Shown: positions 7,551 to 16,659 of the stretch, piece by piece
How the letters are laid out: every line of letters begins with the position of its first letter
Position numbering within the stretch: the first letter of the stretch is position 1
Source: Sphingomonadaceae bacterium 3R27C6
GTDB lineage: Bacteria > Pseudomonadota > Alphaproteobacteria > Sphingomonadales > Sphingomonadaceae
DNA: 64,000 nucleotides
Direction of reading: 5' to 3'
NCBI GenBank assembly: GCA_005503215.1
Contig: SCNS01000008.1
Coordinates: 1 to 64,000, forward strand
Notes under the pieces: generated by a model
Databases searched by the model: none
The model's input: the letters and a program-made list of their open reading frames with translations, nothing else
Told to the model about the DNA's origin: nothing
Position numbers and translations under genes: made by a program

Positions 7551-7883
7551 TTATTCGGCGCGCGCCGGGATTCCGGTCATCAGCGTGTGAAGCTCGCCCG
7601 CTTCCCACATTTCCATCATGATGTCCGATCCGCCGACGAATTCGCCCTTCACATACAGCTGGGGGATCGTCGGCCAGTCGGAAAATTCCTTGATGCCCTG
7701 GCGGACTTCCATGTCCTGCAGCACGTCGACCGTTTCATACTCGATGCCGAGGCGATCGAGCATCGCGATCGCGCGCGAGGAAAAGCCGCATTGCGGGAAC
7801 AAAGGCGTGCCCTTCATAAAGAGCAGCACGGGATTGTCGGCGACCAGCTTGGCGATGCGGTCGTGGGTGGTCGGGTCGGTCAT
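7551..7883 (-). CDS. grxD: Monothiol glutaredoxin Grx4 (CGFS type)
   Basis: A 110-residue monothiol glutaredoxin with the CGFS active site ([12 protein letters not shown]) and the glutathione/Fe-S binding segments [23 protein letters not shown] glutaredoxins carry and transfer [2Fe-2S] clusters and pair with BolA, which is encoded just upstream on the same strand. The frame runs on to 7919, but [14 protein letters not shown] at 7883 is the family start. It belongs to the minus-strand group DUF1476 - bolA - grxD. Confidence 0.95.
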   Translation of the reverse strand: MTDPTTHDRIAKLVADNPVLLFMKGTPLFPQCGFSSRAIAMLDRLGIEYETVDVLQDMEVRQGIKEFSDWPTIPQLYVKGEFVGGSDIMMEMWEAGELHTLMTGIPARAE

Positions 7884-7932
7884 TGTCAGTCTCCGGGCAG
7901 GCGCGTTGCCGCGCGCCAAATAAGCATGCCCC

Positions 7933-8166
7933 TTATGAGGGGATTGCGGTCGTCAATTGCAAGGCATGAAGTTCGCCGCCCATGCGTCCGCCCAAGGCTG
8001 CATAGACCGCCTTGTGCTGCGCGACACGGGTCATGCCGCGAAAGGATCCGCTGACGACATGCGCGGCATAATGGTCGTTGTCGCCCGCGAGGTCGGTGAT
8101 CGCGACCTCGGCATCGGGGAACGCCGCGACAATCATCGCCCGCAAATCATCTTCGCGCATACCCAT
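7933..8166 (-). CDS. bolA: BolA family protein, Grx4 partner
   Basis: A 77-residue BolA-fold protein (KH-like). It contains the typical [25 protein letters not shown] block and the conserved C-terminal histidine in GELHALQL, a cluster ligand in Grx-BolA heterodimers. Two in-frame ATGs exist (8166 and 8160). It is 10 bp after the DUF1476 gene and ~50 bp before grxD on the same strand, which supports a Grx4-BolA [2Fe-2S] module. Confidence 0.93.
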   Translation of the reverse strand: MGMREDDLRAMIVAAFPDAEVAITDLAGDNDHYAAHVVSGSFRGMTRVAQHKAVYAALGGRMGGELHALQLTTAIPS

Positions 8167-8176
8167 CGTTGTCGCC

Positions 8177-8503
8177 TCAGTTCTGGCTGTCGATGAACTG
8201 GCGCCGCGCCTCGACGGTCTTGTCGTTCAGCGCCGCGCGAATCTCGGCATCGCTGATCTCGACCTGCGCCGCGGTGAGGTCGCCCGCGAGCTTGCGGATG
8301 ACGTCCTCGTCGCCCGCTTCCTCGAAATCGGCCTGCACCACCGCCTTGGCATAGGCGTCGGTTTCCTCTGGGGTCAGCCCCATGCGCTCGGCCGCCCATT
8401 CGCCGACCAGCCGGTTGCGGCGCGCGGTGATGCGGAACTGCACCTCCTGGTCGCGTGCAAATTCTGCCTCGAAGGCGCGTTCACGATCGTCGAATCCGCT
8501 CAT
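8177..8503 (-). CDS. DUF1476 protein: F1-ATPase zeta inhibitor subunit
   Basis: A 108-residue protein starting MSGFDDRERAFEAEFARDQE, the DUF1476 signature. In alphaproteobacteria this family is the zeta subunit, a natural inhibitor of F1FO-ATP synthase whose N-terminal arm blocks ATP hydrolysis. The rest is a helical bundle (VGEWAAERMGLTPEETDAYAKAVV...). The frame stays open for over 3 kb upstream, antisense to the CHAT gene; the 8503 start is set by the family N-terminus. First gene of the zeta-bolA-grxD group. Confidence 0.93.
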   Translation of the reverse strand: MSGFDDRERAFEAEFARDQEVQFRITARRNRLVGEWAAERMGLTPEETDAYAKAVVQADFEEAGDEDVIRKLAGDLTAAQVEISDAEIRAALNDKTVEARRQFIDSQN

Positions 8504-8713
8504 TTTGTCCTCGTGCGAAGGGAAAGTCCCCTTGCAGATAGGTCGCGCGTCCCCGCGGCGCAAGCCGCCTGTGCGGCAGATCACTTCCCTTTCGCTTACG
8601 AAGGGTTTAGGGTTTCGTCCCAAGGGAATGGGTCGCACCGCAGCAATAAAGTTTCCGCCCTGCCGGCGTCGAATCGGCATGGCGTCTCTGCGTCTGTGTT
8701 TGGGGGATTTGTG
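8504..8713. other. Divergent intergenic region, zeta subunit / CHAT locus
   Basis: This 210-bp gap must hold the promoters of the minus-strand zeta-bolA-grxD group and of the plus-strand CHAT locus. I see a moderately AT-richer stretch around 8582-8660 but no clear operator, hairpin with T-run or RNA gene. Confidence 0.4.
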
Positions 8714-11700
8714 ATGACCGTTCGACGTCCGCAACTTGTGTCGATTCTGGGCTTGCTGGCTTTCGCCGCGCCCGGAACCGCACTCGCGCAGGGCATGGAC
8801 CCGACGCTGCGCGACAGTTTTTCGATCGGCGATCAGGGCGGCTCGCTCTGCGAGGTGCAGGCCACCGTTCGCGACGAGGTCGTCAAGGGCATGTTCGATC
8901 GCGCCTGGACGATCGTCTGCCGCGATGCGAGCCAGCCGGTCGGCTATGTCCGGATGCTGCGCGCGACGCCCGAGGATGCGCGCGCGCGCATCGATAACGC
9001 CATTGGACGGACGGGCGCGATCACGTGCGTCAAGGATGGCGGTTGCACCGTGCACGACACCAATATCGCGTGGAAGACGCGGATCGAGGCGGCGGGCGAG
9101 ACGACCTATGCCGTCGAGGGCTTCGAGGCCTATGGCGACGCGCTCGATATCGCGCTCGAATCGATCCGCCAGCGCAAGGTCGTGCCCGGCGTCATCAAGG
9201 TCGCGACCATCTCTGTCGGCGGCAACGACGGTTTTGCCCGGACGATCGCCGGGACGATCGACGTCGATAAGGCGCTGGCCGAGGGATATCGCCGCAACCA
9301 CAGCGGCGACTATGCCGAGGCCGCCGAATTTTTCGAAGCGCTGTCGCGCCGCGCCGCCGAGGAACAGTCGGCCGCCGACATCGACCCGACCGAAGTCACG
9401 CTGAACCGCGCGCTGCAACGCTCGAACCTTGGCGAATTCGCCGAAGCCGAAAGGCTGTTCGCCGAGGTCGAGGCGATCCCGACCGGCGACCCGGTCCAGC
9501 TGCGCCTCCGCCGTAATTTCCGGGCGATCAACGCGCTTAACCAGCGCGATTATGATGGGGCCGCCACGCGGCTCCAGACGCCGATCCCGCCGCTCACGAC
9601 CGGCGTGACGGTGTCGGGCGACGCGGTAACGCTGACGCCGCAGATCGTCGCCGGGGTCAACAGCGGCGACAATGCCCGCGTCATCCGCCAGAGCAATGAT
9701 CGCGAGCGGCTGTCGCCGCTCGAACGCGCGCAGATCATCGATGCGCAGGCGATCCACCTGCTCGGCACGGTCGAACGGCTGCGCGGCAATGCGCAGGCGT
9801 CGAAGACCGCGCAGCTCAAGGGGCTGACCGACGCGATCGCGGTGCGCGAAGGCCGCGTCACCTCGATCATCCGCCTGCGTTCGCAGATGCTCGGCGAACT
9901 CGCGCTGGCCGAAGAGGCGAGCGGCGACAAGGCCGCCGCCGACGCACGTTTCCGTGAATCGGTGAACCTGCTCGCCGTCGAATATCCCGAAACCAACGCG
10001 CTCGCCTCGGCGCGCGCGCGCTACGCCGCCTTCCTCACGCGCGAGGGACAGGACGACAAGGCGATGGGCATTTATCGCGAGGTCGTCACCGCTCTCGCCA
10101 ATACCCAGCGGTCGACCGCGGGCATGGCGAACATGATGGCGCCCTATTACCGGCTGCTCGCCGCGCGTGCGGCGACCGAACCCAAGGCGATCGAGGATTT
10201 CTTCATCGCCAGCCAGCTCCAGATCCGCCCGGGTGTCGCCGATACGCAAGCGGTGCTCGCGCGCGAACTGTCGAGCGGCAGCAGCGACGGCGCGCGCCTG
10301 TTCCGCCAGGCGACGACGCTCAATCGCGATCTGGAACGCGCGCGGATCGAGGATGCGCGGCTCGCCCAGCTGCCCGAATCGCCCGAAGTCAACGCCTTGC
10401 GCGCCGATATCAAGGCGCAGCTCGGTAATTTGTCGGTCCAGCAGGCCGAAACCGTCGCCGCGCTGTCGGCCTTTCCGCAATATCGCGTCGTCGCATCGGG
10501 CAAGCTCGATCTGGCCGAACTGCAGCAGGTTCTGCGTCCGGGCGAAGCCTATTTGAAGATGCTCGTCGTCGGCGACGGCGTTTATGCGATGCTGGTCGAG
10601 CAAGGCGGGGCGCAGCTCTGGAAATCGGACATCAGCGCATCGGACCTTGACACCGCGGTCGACACGATCCGCTCGACGATTTCGCTCGTCGAAAATGGCC
10701 GCCGCGTCACCTATCCCTTCGACGCCGCCACCTCCTACAAGCTTTATGGCCAGTTGTTCGCACCCGTAGCGGCGCGCCTGCCCACCATCGCGCACCTGAT
10801 CTTCGAACCCGATGGCGCGATGCTGCGGCTGCCGATCAACCTGCTCGTCACCGCCGACACCGGGCTTGCCGCCTATGAAAAGCGGGTGCTCGACCCCAAT
10901 GCCGATCCGTTCGACATGCGCCAGATCGCCTGGCTTGGGCGGACGTCGCGGCCGAGCACCGCGGTGTCGACCCTCGGCTTCCGCAACGCGCGGCAGGCGG
11001 CGCCGTCGAAAGCGGCCAACCAATATTTCGGCCTCGGCGAGAATCTGCCCGTCAGCGGACGGCTGCCCTCGCTCGGCACGCGCGGCGCGGTGGCGGGCGG
11101 CGTCGATGGCGATTGCCTGTGGGATGCCGCGCAATGGGCGCGCCCGATTTCGGCCGATGAGCTGGTGACGGCGCGCAACGCGATGGGCCGCGATGCGGGC
11201 ACTTTGCTCACCGGCGGCGCCTTCACCGACAGTGCGGTGAAAAATCGCGCCGACCTGGGCGATTATCGCATCATCCATTTCGCGACGCACGGCCTCGTCA
11301 CCGCGCCGCGTCCCGCCTGCCCAGCGCGCCCCGCGCTCGTCACCTCGTTCGGCGGGCAGGATTCGGACGGGCTGCTCACCTTCCAGGAAATCTTCGACCT
11401 CAAGATCGACGCCGATCTCGTCATCTTGTCGGCGTGCGACACCGCCGGCGCGGCGAGCGTCGCGGCGACGCGCGAAGCCGGGCTTTCGGGCGGCGGCAAT
11501 GCCCTCGACGGGCTGGTGCGCAGCTTCATCGGTGCGGGGGGCCGGTCGGTGATCGCGAGCCACTGGCCCGCGCCCGACGATTTCGACGCGACCAAGCGGC
11601 TGATCGGCGGGCTGTTCGCCGCCAATCAGGGCACAAGCGTCGCCGACGCCCTATGGGGAACGCAGCTGCGCCTGATGGACGATCAGCAAACGTCGCATCC

Positions 11701-11809
11701 CTATTATTGGGCAGGCTTTGCGATCATCGGAGACGGCGGCCAGGCGCTGCTCCACAGCGGCGCGACGACCGTCCGAAACGGCGAGGCCGCCGGGCGCGCC
11801 GCCCGCTAA
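8714..11809 (+). CDS. Exported CHAT-domain (caspase-like) TPR protein
   Basis: A 1031-residue protein with a signal peptide (1-26, ending ALAQG). Helical TPR-like repeats run roughly 180-560 (YRRNHSGDYAEAAEFFEALSRRA, ALQRSNLGEFAEAERLFAEV..). The C-terminal CHAT domain is about 690-1031. The expected peptidase dyad is present: H859 in HFATHGL and C908 in LSACDTAG. CHAT proteins include separase-like and CRISPR/gasdermin-linked proteases; this one is predicted periplasmic. ATG at 8714 follows GGGGGA; a GTG at 8711 is possible. It is the first gene of a five-gene run ending in a two-partner secretion pair; the cyclase starts 4 bp after its stop. Confidence 0.9.
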   Translation: MTVRRPQLVSILGLLAFAAPGTALAQGMDPTLRDSFSIGDQGGSLCEVQATVRDEVVKGMFDRAWTIVCRDASQPVGYVRMLRATPEDARARIDNAIGRTGAITCVKDGGCTVHDTNIAWKTRIEAAGETTYAVEGFEAYGDALDIALESIRQRKVVPGVIKVATISVGGNDGFARTIAGTIDVDKALAEGYRRNHSGDYAEAAEFFEALSRRAAEEQSAADIDPTEVTLNRALQRSNLGEFAEAERLFAEVEAIPTGDPVQLRLRRNFRAINALNQRDYDGAATRLQTPIPPLTTGVTVSGDAVTLTPQIVAGVNSGDNARVIRQSNDRERLSPLERAQIIDAQAIHLLGTVERLRGNAQASKTAQLKGLTDAIAVREGRVTSIIRLRSQMLGELALAEEASGDKAAADARFRESVNLLAVEYPETNALASARARYAAFLTREGQDDKAMGIYREVVTALANTQRSTAGMANMMAPYYRLLAARAATEPKAIEDFFIASQLQIRPGVADTQAVLARELSSGSSDGARLFRQATTLNRDLERARIEDARLAQLPESPEVNALRADIKAQLGNLSVQQAETVAALSAFPQYRVVASGKLDLAELQQVLRPGEAYLKMLVVGDGVYAMLVEQGGAQLWKSDISASDLDTAVDTIRSTISLVENGRRVTYPFDAATSYKLYGQLFAPVAARLPTIAHLIFEPDGAMLRLPINLLVTADTGLAAYEKRVLDPNADPFDMRQIAWLGRTSRPSTAVSTLGFRNARQAAPSKAANQYFGLGENLPVSGRLPSLGTRGAVAGGVDGDCLWDAAQWARPISADELVTARNAMGRDAGTLLTGGAFTDSAVKNRADLGDYRIIHFATHGLVTAPRPACPARPALVTSFGGQDSDGLLTFQEIFDLKIDADLVILSACDTAGAASVAATREAGLSGGGNALDGLVRSFIGAGGRSVIASHWPAPDDFDATKRLIGGLFAANQGTSVADALWGTQLRLMDDQQTSHPYYWAGFAIIGDGGQALLHSGATTVRNGEAAGRAAR

Positions 11810-11813
11810 GTCG

Positions 11814-13904
11814 ATGAACGCACCCGACGTTCTTGTTCCCGCGGCCGACGCGCCCGCGCAGGATGGCCGGCAGGCCGCGGTGCCGCTGCGCAAGCGGGTG
11901 CGCCGGCTGGTCATGCAGCTCGGCCCGTCGCGGATGGCGGCGACGATCGTCTTTCTGATCATCGCGGTCCTGATCGCGCGGTTCAGTTGGGAGATGCCGC
12001 TGGTCAATGCCGCCGAGCGCGCGCTTTACGACGCGCGCGCGTCGCTGATGGCGCCGCGGGTCGAGCAGGACAAGCGCATCACCCTCGTCACCTATAATGA
12101 CGAAACGCTGTTCAACACCGGCATCCGCTCGCCGCTCGACCGTACGCTGCTCGCGAATGCGCTCGGCAACCTCGACCAGATGGGAGCGAAGGCGATCGGC
12201 ATCGATATCGCCTTCGACTCGCCGCGACCCGACGACGCGGCGCTGAAGGCGCAGCTGCGTTCGATGAAGACGCCGACCTGGCTCGCCTATGCCGAACAGG
12301 CGAGCAATCCGAACACGATCTTCTACGAACAGCAGAAATATCTCGAATCCTATATCGCCGATGTCGCAACCGCCGCGACGAAGCCCACGAGCGTATTATT
12401 CCGGACCGACAGCGACAGCGTGATCCGCAATTGGCCCGACCGGCCGAAAAACCTGCCGCCGCTGATGTCCAACGCGCTGGCCCCCGTCGACCCGGCCTAT
12501 GCCGATTATCAGGGTAATATCCGTTTTCTGGTGCCCGCACGCGCAGCTCAGGGGCAGGAAGAGCCCGTCTTCGCCAATATCCCGATCGACACCTTCGCCA
12601 TGCCGATGGACGCCGACATGCGCGCGGGTTTTTCGGAACTGGTCAAGGGCCGCTACGTCCTGATCGGCGGCGACATCATCGACAACGACCAGTTCGACAC
12701 GCCACTCAGCCGCTTTCCCGATGCGATCACCGGCCAGCATGAAACGATGATCGGGCTCGAGGTTCACGCGCATATGCTGGCGCAGCAGCTCGACAGCGCC
12801 TGGTCGCGGCCGATCGCCGGACCCGCGCTGTGGGCGCTCGCGGTGCTGGTCGTTCTCGCGGGCGGGCTGACGAGCCTCATCGACCTGCGCGCGCGCTGGG
12901 TCGCGCTCGCCTTTCTCGGCCAGATGGCCTTCTTCGTCGCCTTTCCCTTCTGGCTGCAGGGGCGCGGCATCGACACCACCACCCTTCCCACCTTCGGCTG
13001 GGCGATCGGCTGGCTGTTCGGCTATGCCGCGGTGGGCACCGCCGCGCGCACCATCGGGTCGCGCCAGCGCGCCTTCGCGCAATCGGCGCTCGGCAAATAT
13101 CTGCCCGTGGACGTAGCGGCGCAGATCATGCGCGACCCCGACCAGCTCTCGCTCCACGGCGAGCGGCGCAATATCTTTTGCGTCTTCACCGACCTCGAAG
13201 GTTTCACGAAGCTCAGCCACGCGGTGACGCCGGAAACCGTCGCGCGGCTGCTCAACGAATATCTCGATCGCCTGTCCGACATCGTGCTCGAACATGGCGG
13301 GACGATCGACAAATTCGTTGGCGACGCCGTGGTCGCCTTCTGGGGCGCGCCATTGAGCCGCCCCGACGATGGCCCGCGGGCCGCCGCCGCCGCGCTCGCC
13401 ATGTATCAGGCGGGCGAGAAATATCGTGTCGACCTGGCCGCCGAGGACGTTCCCCCGATCGGGATGACGCGCGTGGGCCTCCACGTCGGCGACGCGATCG
13501 TCGGCAATTTCGGCGGCGAAGGGCGCATCCAATACACCGCGCTCGGCGACAGCATGAACACCGCGTCACGGCTCGAGGCCGCGAACAAGGGGCTGAAAAC
13601 CGGCGTGCTGATCTCCGCAGAGGCCGGCGCGCGCTCGGGCCGCGACGATCTTGTGCCGATGGGCCGCGTCACGCTGCGCGGCCGCGCGCAACCCGTCGAT
13701 GTCTTCACCCCGCGCCCCGACCTTGCCCCCGATCAGCGCGCGCGCATCGCCGCATTGGTCGCAGCGCACACCGCGGGCGATAAAAAATCCTATGTGACCT
13801 GTGCCACAGCAATACAGGCGGATTTCGGTCAGGATGCAGCCATCATGTTTCTGATAGAACGCCTTAACGAGACAAAAGAGGGAGAAAGCTATGTCCTTTC
13901 CTGA
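11814..13904 (+). CDS. CHASE2-domain class III adenylyl cyclase
   Basis: A 696-residue membrane sensor cyclase. An N-terminal helix (42-57) and the extracytoplasmic CHASE2 domain (about 65-330) are followed by three helices (337-353, 362-381, 392-410). The cyclase domain is about 452-650. Metal-binding aspartates are D460 (FTDLEGF) and D504 (KFVGDAVVAFWG). K500 and T575 (YTALGD) fit ATP specificity, and N582 and R586 (MNTASRLE) fit the transition-state pair. It should make cAMP in the cytoplasm in response to a periplasmic cue. It starts 4 bp after the CHAT gene, and its end overlaps the next gene by 14 bp, so the three are probably co-translated. Confidence 0.93.
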   Translation: MNAPDVLVPAADAPAQDGRQAAVPLRKRVRRLVMQLGPSRMAATIVFLIIAVLIARFSWEMPLVNAAERALYDARASLMAPRVEQDKRITLVTYNDETLFNTGIRSPLDRTLLANALGNLDQMGAKAIGIDIAFDSPRPDDAALKAQLRSMKTPTWLAYAEQASNPNTIFYEQQKYLESYIADVATAATKPTSVLFRTDSDSVIRNWPDRPKNLPPLMSNALAPVDPAYADYQGNIRFLVPARAAQGQEEPVFANIPIDTFAMPMDADMRAGFSELVKGRYVLIGGDIIDNDQFDTPLSRFPDAITGQHETMIGLEVHAHMLAQQLDSAWSRPIAGPALWALAVLVVLAGGLTSLIDLRARWVALAFLGQMAFFVAFPFWLQGRGIDTTTLPTFGWAIGWLFGYAAVGTAARTIGSRQRAFAQSALGKYLPVDVAAQIMRDPDQLSLHGERRNIFCVFTDLEGFTKLSHAVTPETVARLLNEYLDRLSDIVLEHGGTIDKFVGDAVVAFWGAPLSRPDDGPRAAAAALAMYQAGEKYRVDLAAEDVPPIGMTRVGLHVGDAIVGNFGGEGRIQYTALGDSMNTASRLEAANKGLKTGVLISAEAGARSGRDDLVPMGRVTLRGRAQPVDVFTPRPDLAPDQRARIAALVAAHTAGDKKSYVTCATAIQADFGQDAAIMFLIERLNETKEGESYVLS

Positions 13905-14649
13905 TTTCCGGATGCGCCGCCTCGGCCTTTGCGCCGCCGCGGCCGTCGCCGCCATCGCCATGGTCGGCACCGCCGCCGCCCAATCGATGGTCGTCCGCTC
14001 GACCGGCCCGTCGGCGAGCAAATATCCCGCCGGTGCCAAGCTCAAGTCCGCCGACAAGCTGACCCTCGTCGCGGGCGACAAGATCGTGCTGATGCAGGCG
14101 GGCAAGACGCGCACGCTGTCGGGGCCCGGCACCTTCGGCGCCACCGGCACGGTGCAGGCGAGCCAGTCGCTCGGCGGCAATGTCACGCGCATGCTCGCCA
14201 AGGGTCCGACGATGCGGTCGCGCGGTGGGTTCTCGCGCGGTCCGGGCGATGAAACCCCCGCCAATGTCCGCGCGCCGAACCTCTGGCTGCTCGATTATCG
14301 CGAGGCCGGGACCTTTTGCGTCCTCGATCCCGCCGTGCTGATGCTGTGGCGCCCCAACATGGAAGGCGACACCGCGCTCGAGATCGAAAGCGCCGGTAAA
14401 AAAGCGACGGTCGCGATCGTCGACGGCGCGAATTTCCGCAAATGGCCGACCGATGTGCTGCCGGTGCAATATGGCACCGACTATCGCCTGTCGGGCGGCG
14501 GCCTCGCCAGGCCGGTGACGGTGCGCTTCGCCGCGATCGAAAATGCGCCCGACACGGTCGAGGGATCGGTCGACATGCTGATGGCGAAGGGCTGCTCGCC
14601 GCAGCTCAACCGCCTGGTCGACACGATGTCCGAAGCCGAAGCGGGATAA
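13891..14649 (+). CDS. Small exported protein of the CHAT-cyclase-TPS locus, unknown
   Basis: A 252-residue protein with a signal peptide (about 1-31, ending GTAAAQS). Residues ~40-110 (YPAGAKLKSADKLTLVAGDKIVLMQAGKTRTLSGPGTF) look like a beta-rich, FecR-reminiscent fold, but I cannot assign it firmly. The second half contains FCVLDPAVLMLWRP and two cysteines (in TFCVL and KGCSPQ). GAGGGAGAAAGCT precedes the ATG, and the start overlaps the cyclase end by 14 bp. Its place between a periplasm-sensing cyclase and an outer-membrane transporter suggests a periplasmic accessory; its exact role is not known. Confidence 0.75.
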   Translation: MSFPDFRMRRLGLCAAAAVAAIAMVGTAAAQSMVVRSTGPSASKYPAGAKLKSADKLTLVAGDKIVLMQAGKTRTLSGPGTFGATGTVQASQSLGGNVTRMLAKGPTMRSRGGFSRGPGDETPANVRAPNLWLLDYREAGTFCVLDPAVLMLWRPNMEGDTALEIESAGKKATVAIVDGANFRKWPTDVLPVQYGTDYRLSGGGLARPVTVRFAAIENAPDTVEGSVDMLMAKGCSPQLNRLVDTMSEAEAG

Positions 14650-14706
14650 GGTAAATGGATGGGGCGGCGGCCATTGTTCCCGCCCTATCCGTCTGATAAT
14701 CTTCTG

Positions 14707-14778
14707 AGGAAATTCCGCCGGTCGCGTGACGGAACATTTCCTTGGGTCGAAATTTGCGCTGCCGCTTTGCGGCAGCGC
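14707..14778. promoter_or_regulatory. Two stem-loops between the secreted protein gene and tpsB
   Basis: In the 184-bp gap an imperfect inverted repeat (AGGAAATTCCG at 14707-14717, complement near 14730-14742) is followed by a perfect 10-bp hairpin (GCGCTGCCGC-TTT-GCGGCAGCGC, 14756-14778). No T-run follows, so it is not a simple terminator. It may tune tpsBA expression relative to the upstream signalling genes. Confidence 0.45.
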
Positions 14779-14833
14779 CAGTGGAGTTGGCGCATCGCGA
14801 TCATCGCGGCGCGCCCATACGCAAGGGGTGGTG

Positions 14834-16657
14834 ATGGCCGTGTCGGGGGACTTCGGAATTAATGCGATTATCCGGCCAAAACGCGCCGCGATCCGCAGCG
14901 CGTTGGCCGGTTCGGCGGCGCTGATCGCCGCGGTCCTGCCCGCCGCGGCGTGGGCGCAGGCGACCCCGCAAATCCCGACGCGCGAGGAAATCCAGCGCCC
15001 GCCGCCGGTGCCCGCGATCCAGCCCAATGAACAGGTCGTCGCGGTCGACGACGGCATCGAGCGCGCGCCCTGCCCGCTCGCCAACCCCGAATTCGCCAAT
15101 GTCCGCTTCACGCTGCGCGGGGTCGAATTTTCGAGCGTCGAGGGCATCGACAATGCGGTGCTGGCGCCGAGCTGGTCCGACCGCGTCGGGCAGGAACTGC
15201 CGATCTCGGCGGTGTGCGACATTCGCGACCGCGCCGCGACGATCTTGCGGTCAAAGGGCTATCTGGCGGCGGTCCGCGTGCCACCGCAGACGATCGGCGA
15301 CGGGGTCGTCCGCCTCGACATATTGTCGGCGCGCATGTCGCGGATCGAGGTGCGCGGCGATGCGGGCGCGAACGAAGGCCTGCTGCAACGCTATCTGTCG
15401 CGGCTCGACGACCAGCCGGTGTTCAACATCGTCGACGCCGAGCGCTATCTGCTGCTCGCGCGCGACATTCCGGGGATGGATGCGCGCCTGACGCTGCGCC
15501 CCGGCGCGGTTCCAGGAGAGGTCGTCGGCGAAGTCACCGTCGCCCGCACCCCCTTCACCTTCGACTTCAACGCGCAAAATTTCGGCTCGCGCGACGTCGG
15601 CCGCTGGGGCGGCATCGCACGCGCACGCTTCGCCGGCCTCACCGGCATGGGCGACCTCACGACGGTCAGCTTCTATGCGACCCCCGATCTGGAAGAGCAA
15701 AAGGTCGTGCAGGCGTCGCACGAGTTCCGCGTCGGCGGCGAAGGGCTGCGCTTCGGCGCCAGCTATACTTACGCCTGGACGCGCCCCGATATCACCGGCT
15801 TTCCGGTGAAGTCGAACACGCAGATCGTCAGCCTGTTCACCGCCTATCCGCTCGTGCTGACGCAGGCGCGGCGCGGGACCCTCGGCGGCGGGCTCGATTT
15901 CATCGACCAGGACATCGGCCTGGCCAGCCTCCCGATCAACCGCGACCGGCTGCGCGTCTTCAATGTGCGTGCGGACGCGAGCTGGATCGATCCCGGCTCG
16001 ATCGCGGGACGCGGCGGTTACAGCCCCAGCGAACCGCGCTGGTCGCTCTCCACTTCGCTCGAAGCGCGCAAGGGCGCCTCCTTCCTCGGCGCGAGCGACG
16101 ATTGCGGTCCCGGCGGCACAGCATGCTTCCTGCCCGGCGCGATCCCGCTGACGCGTGTCGAGGGACAGCCCGATGCCTTCCTCGTCCGCGCCAATGCGCT
16201 CGCCGAATGGCGGCCGGCAAAGCTGTTCACGCTGTCGGCGGCGCCGCGCGCGCAGTGGGCGAACGATCCCTTGCTCGCCTATGAGGAATTTTCGGGCGGC
16301 AATTTCACCGTCGGGCGCGGCTTCGACCCCGGCACGGTGATCGGCGACAGCGGCGTCGCGGTGGCTTTGGAAGCACGCTACGGCTCGTTCGTTCCCGCCA
16401 ATACCGAAAGCTTCGCCTTCCAGCCCTTCGTCTTTTTCGACGCCGCGTGGGTGTGGAACAAGGATAGCGCCTTCGACGGGCTCGATCCGCAGAAGCTCTA
16501 TTCGGCGGGCGGCGGCATACGCGTCGCCTACGGCGATCTCGCGCGGCTCGACATGACGCTCGCCGTACCGCTCAACCGCGGCGGTTTCCTCGCCGAGCGG
16601 CCCGATCCGCGGCTGCTGATATCGCTGACAACCTTATTCGGCGTGAGGGCGCGCTGA
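14834..16657 (+). CDS. TpsB outer-membrane transporter (ShlB/FhaC/HecB family)
   Basis: A 607-residue two-partner secretion transporter of the Omp85 superfamily. A signal peptide (about 1-40, ending AAAWAQA) is followed by a Pro-rich linker with N-terminal helix-like residues. Two POTRA domains span about 70-240 (FTLRGVEFSSVEGI..., then MSRIEVRGDAG..). The beta-barrel fills the rest, with the family motif GFDPGTVIGDSGVAV near residue ~500 and a C-terminal strand ending in aromatic and arginine residues. GTG/ATG choice: ATG 14834 after AAGGGG. The partner exoprotein gene begins 2 bp after its stop, so this is a coupled tpsBA pair. Confidence 0.9.
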   Translation: MAVSGDFGINAIIRPKRAAIRSALAGSAALIAAVLPAAAWAQATPQIPTREEIQRPPPVPAIQPNEQVVAVDDGIERAPCPLANPEFANVRFTLRGVEFSSVEGIDNAVLAPSWSDRVGQELPISAVCDIRDRAATILRSKGYLAAVRVPPQTIGDGVVRLDILSARMSRIEVRGDAGANEGLLQRYLSRLDDQPVFNIVDAERYLLLARDIPGMDARLTLRPGAVPGEVVGEVTVARTPFTFDFNAQNFGSRDVGRWGGIARARFAGLTGMGDLTTVSFYATPDLEEQKVVQASHEFRVGGEGLRFGASYTYAWTRPDITGFPVKSNTQIVSLFTAYPLVLTQARRGTLGGGLDFIDQDIGLASLPINRDRLRVFNVRADASWIDPGSIAGRGGYSPSEPRWSLSTSLEARKGASFLGASDDCGPGGTACFLPGAIPLTRVEGQPDAFLVRANALAEWRPAKLFTLSAAPRAQWANDPLLAYEEFSGGNFTVGRGFDPGTVIGDSGVAVALEARYGSFVPANTESFAFQPFVFFDAAWVWNKDSAFDGLDPQKLYSAGGGIRVAYGDLARLDMTLAVPLNRGGFLAERPDPRLLISLTTLFGVRAR

Positions 16658-16659
16658 CC

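Noticed and set aside
8504-11563. Minus-strand frame open for about 1 kb of residues opposite the CHAT gene, joining the zeta subunit frame
   Set aside because: It is Arg/Asp/Gly-rich shadow translation of high-GC DNA with no domain. Only its last 108 codons are a real gene (DUF1476).
14650-14833. Upstream extension of tpsB to an earlier ATG at 14726
   Set aside because: It would translate through the perfect hairpin and lacks a ribosome site; ATG 14834 gives a proper signal peptide.
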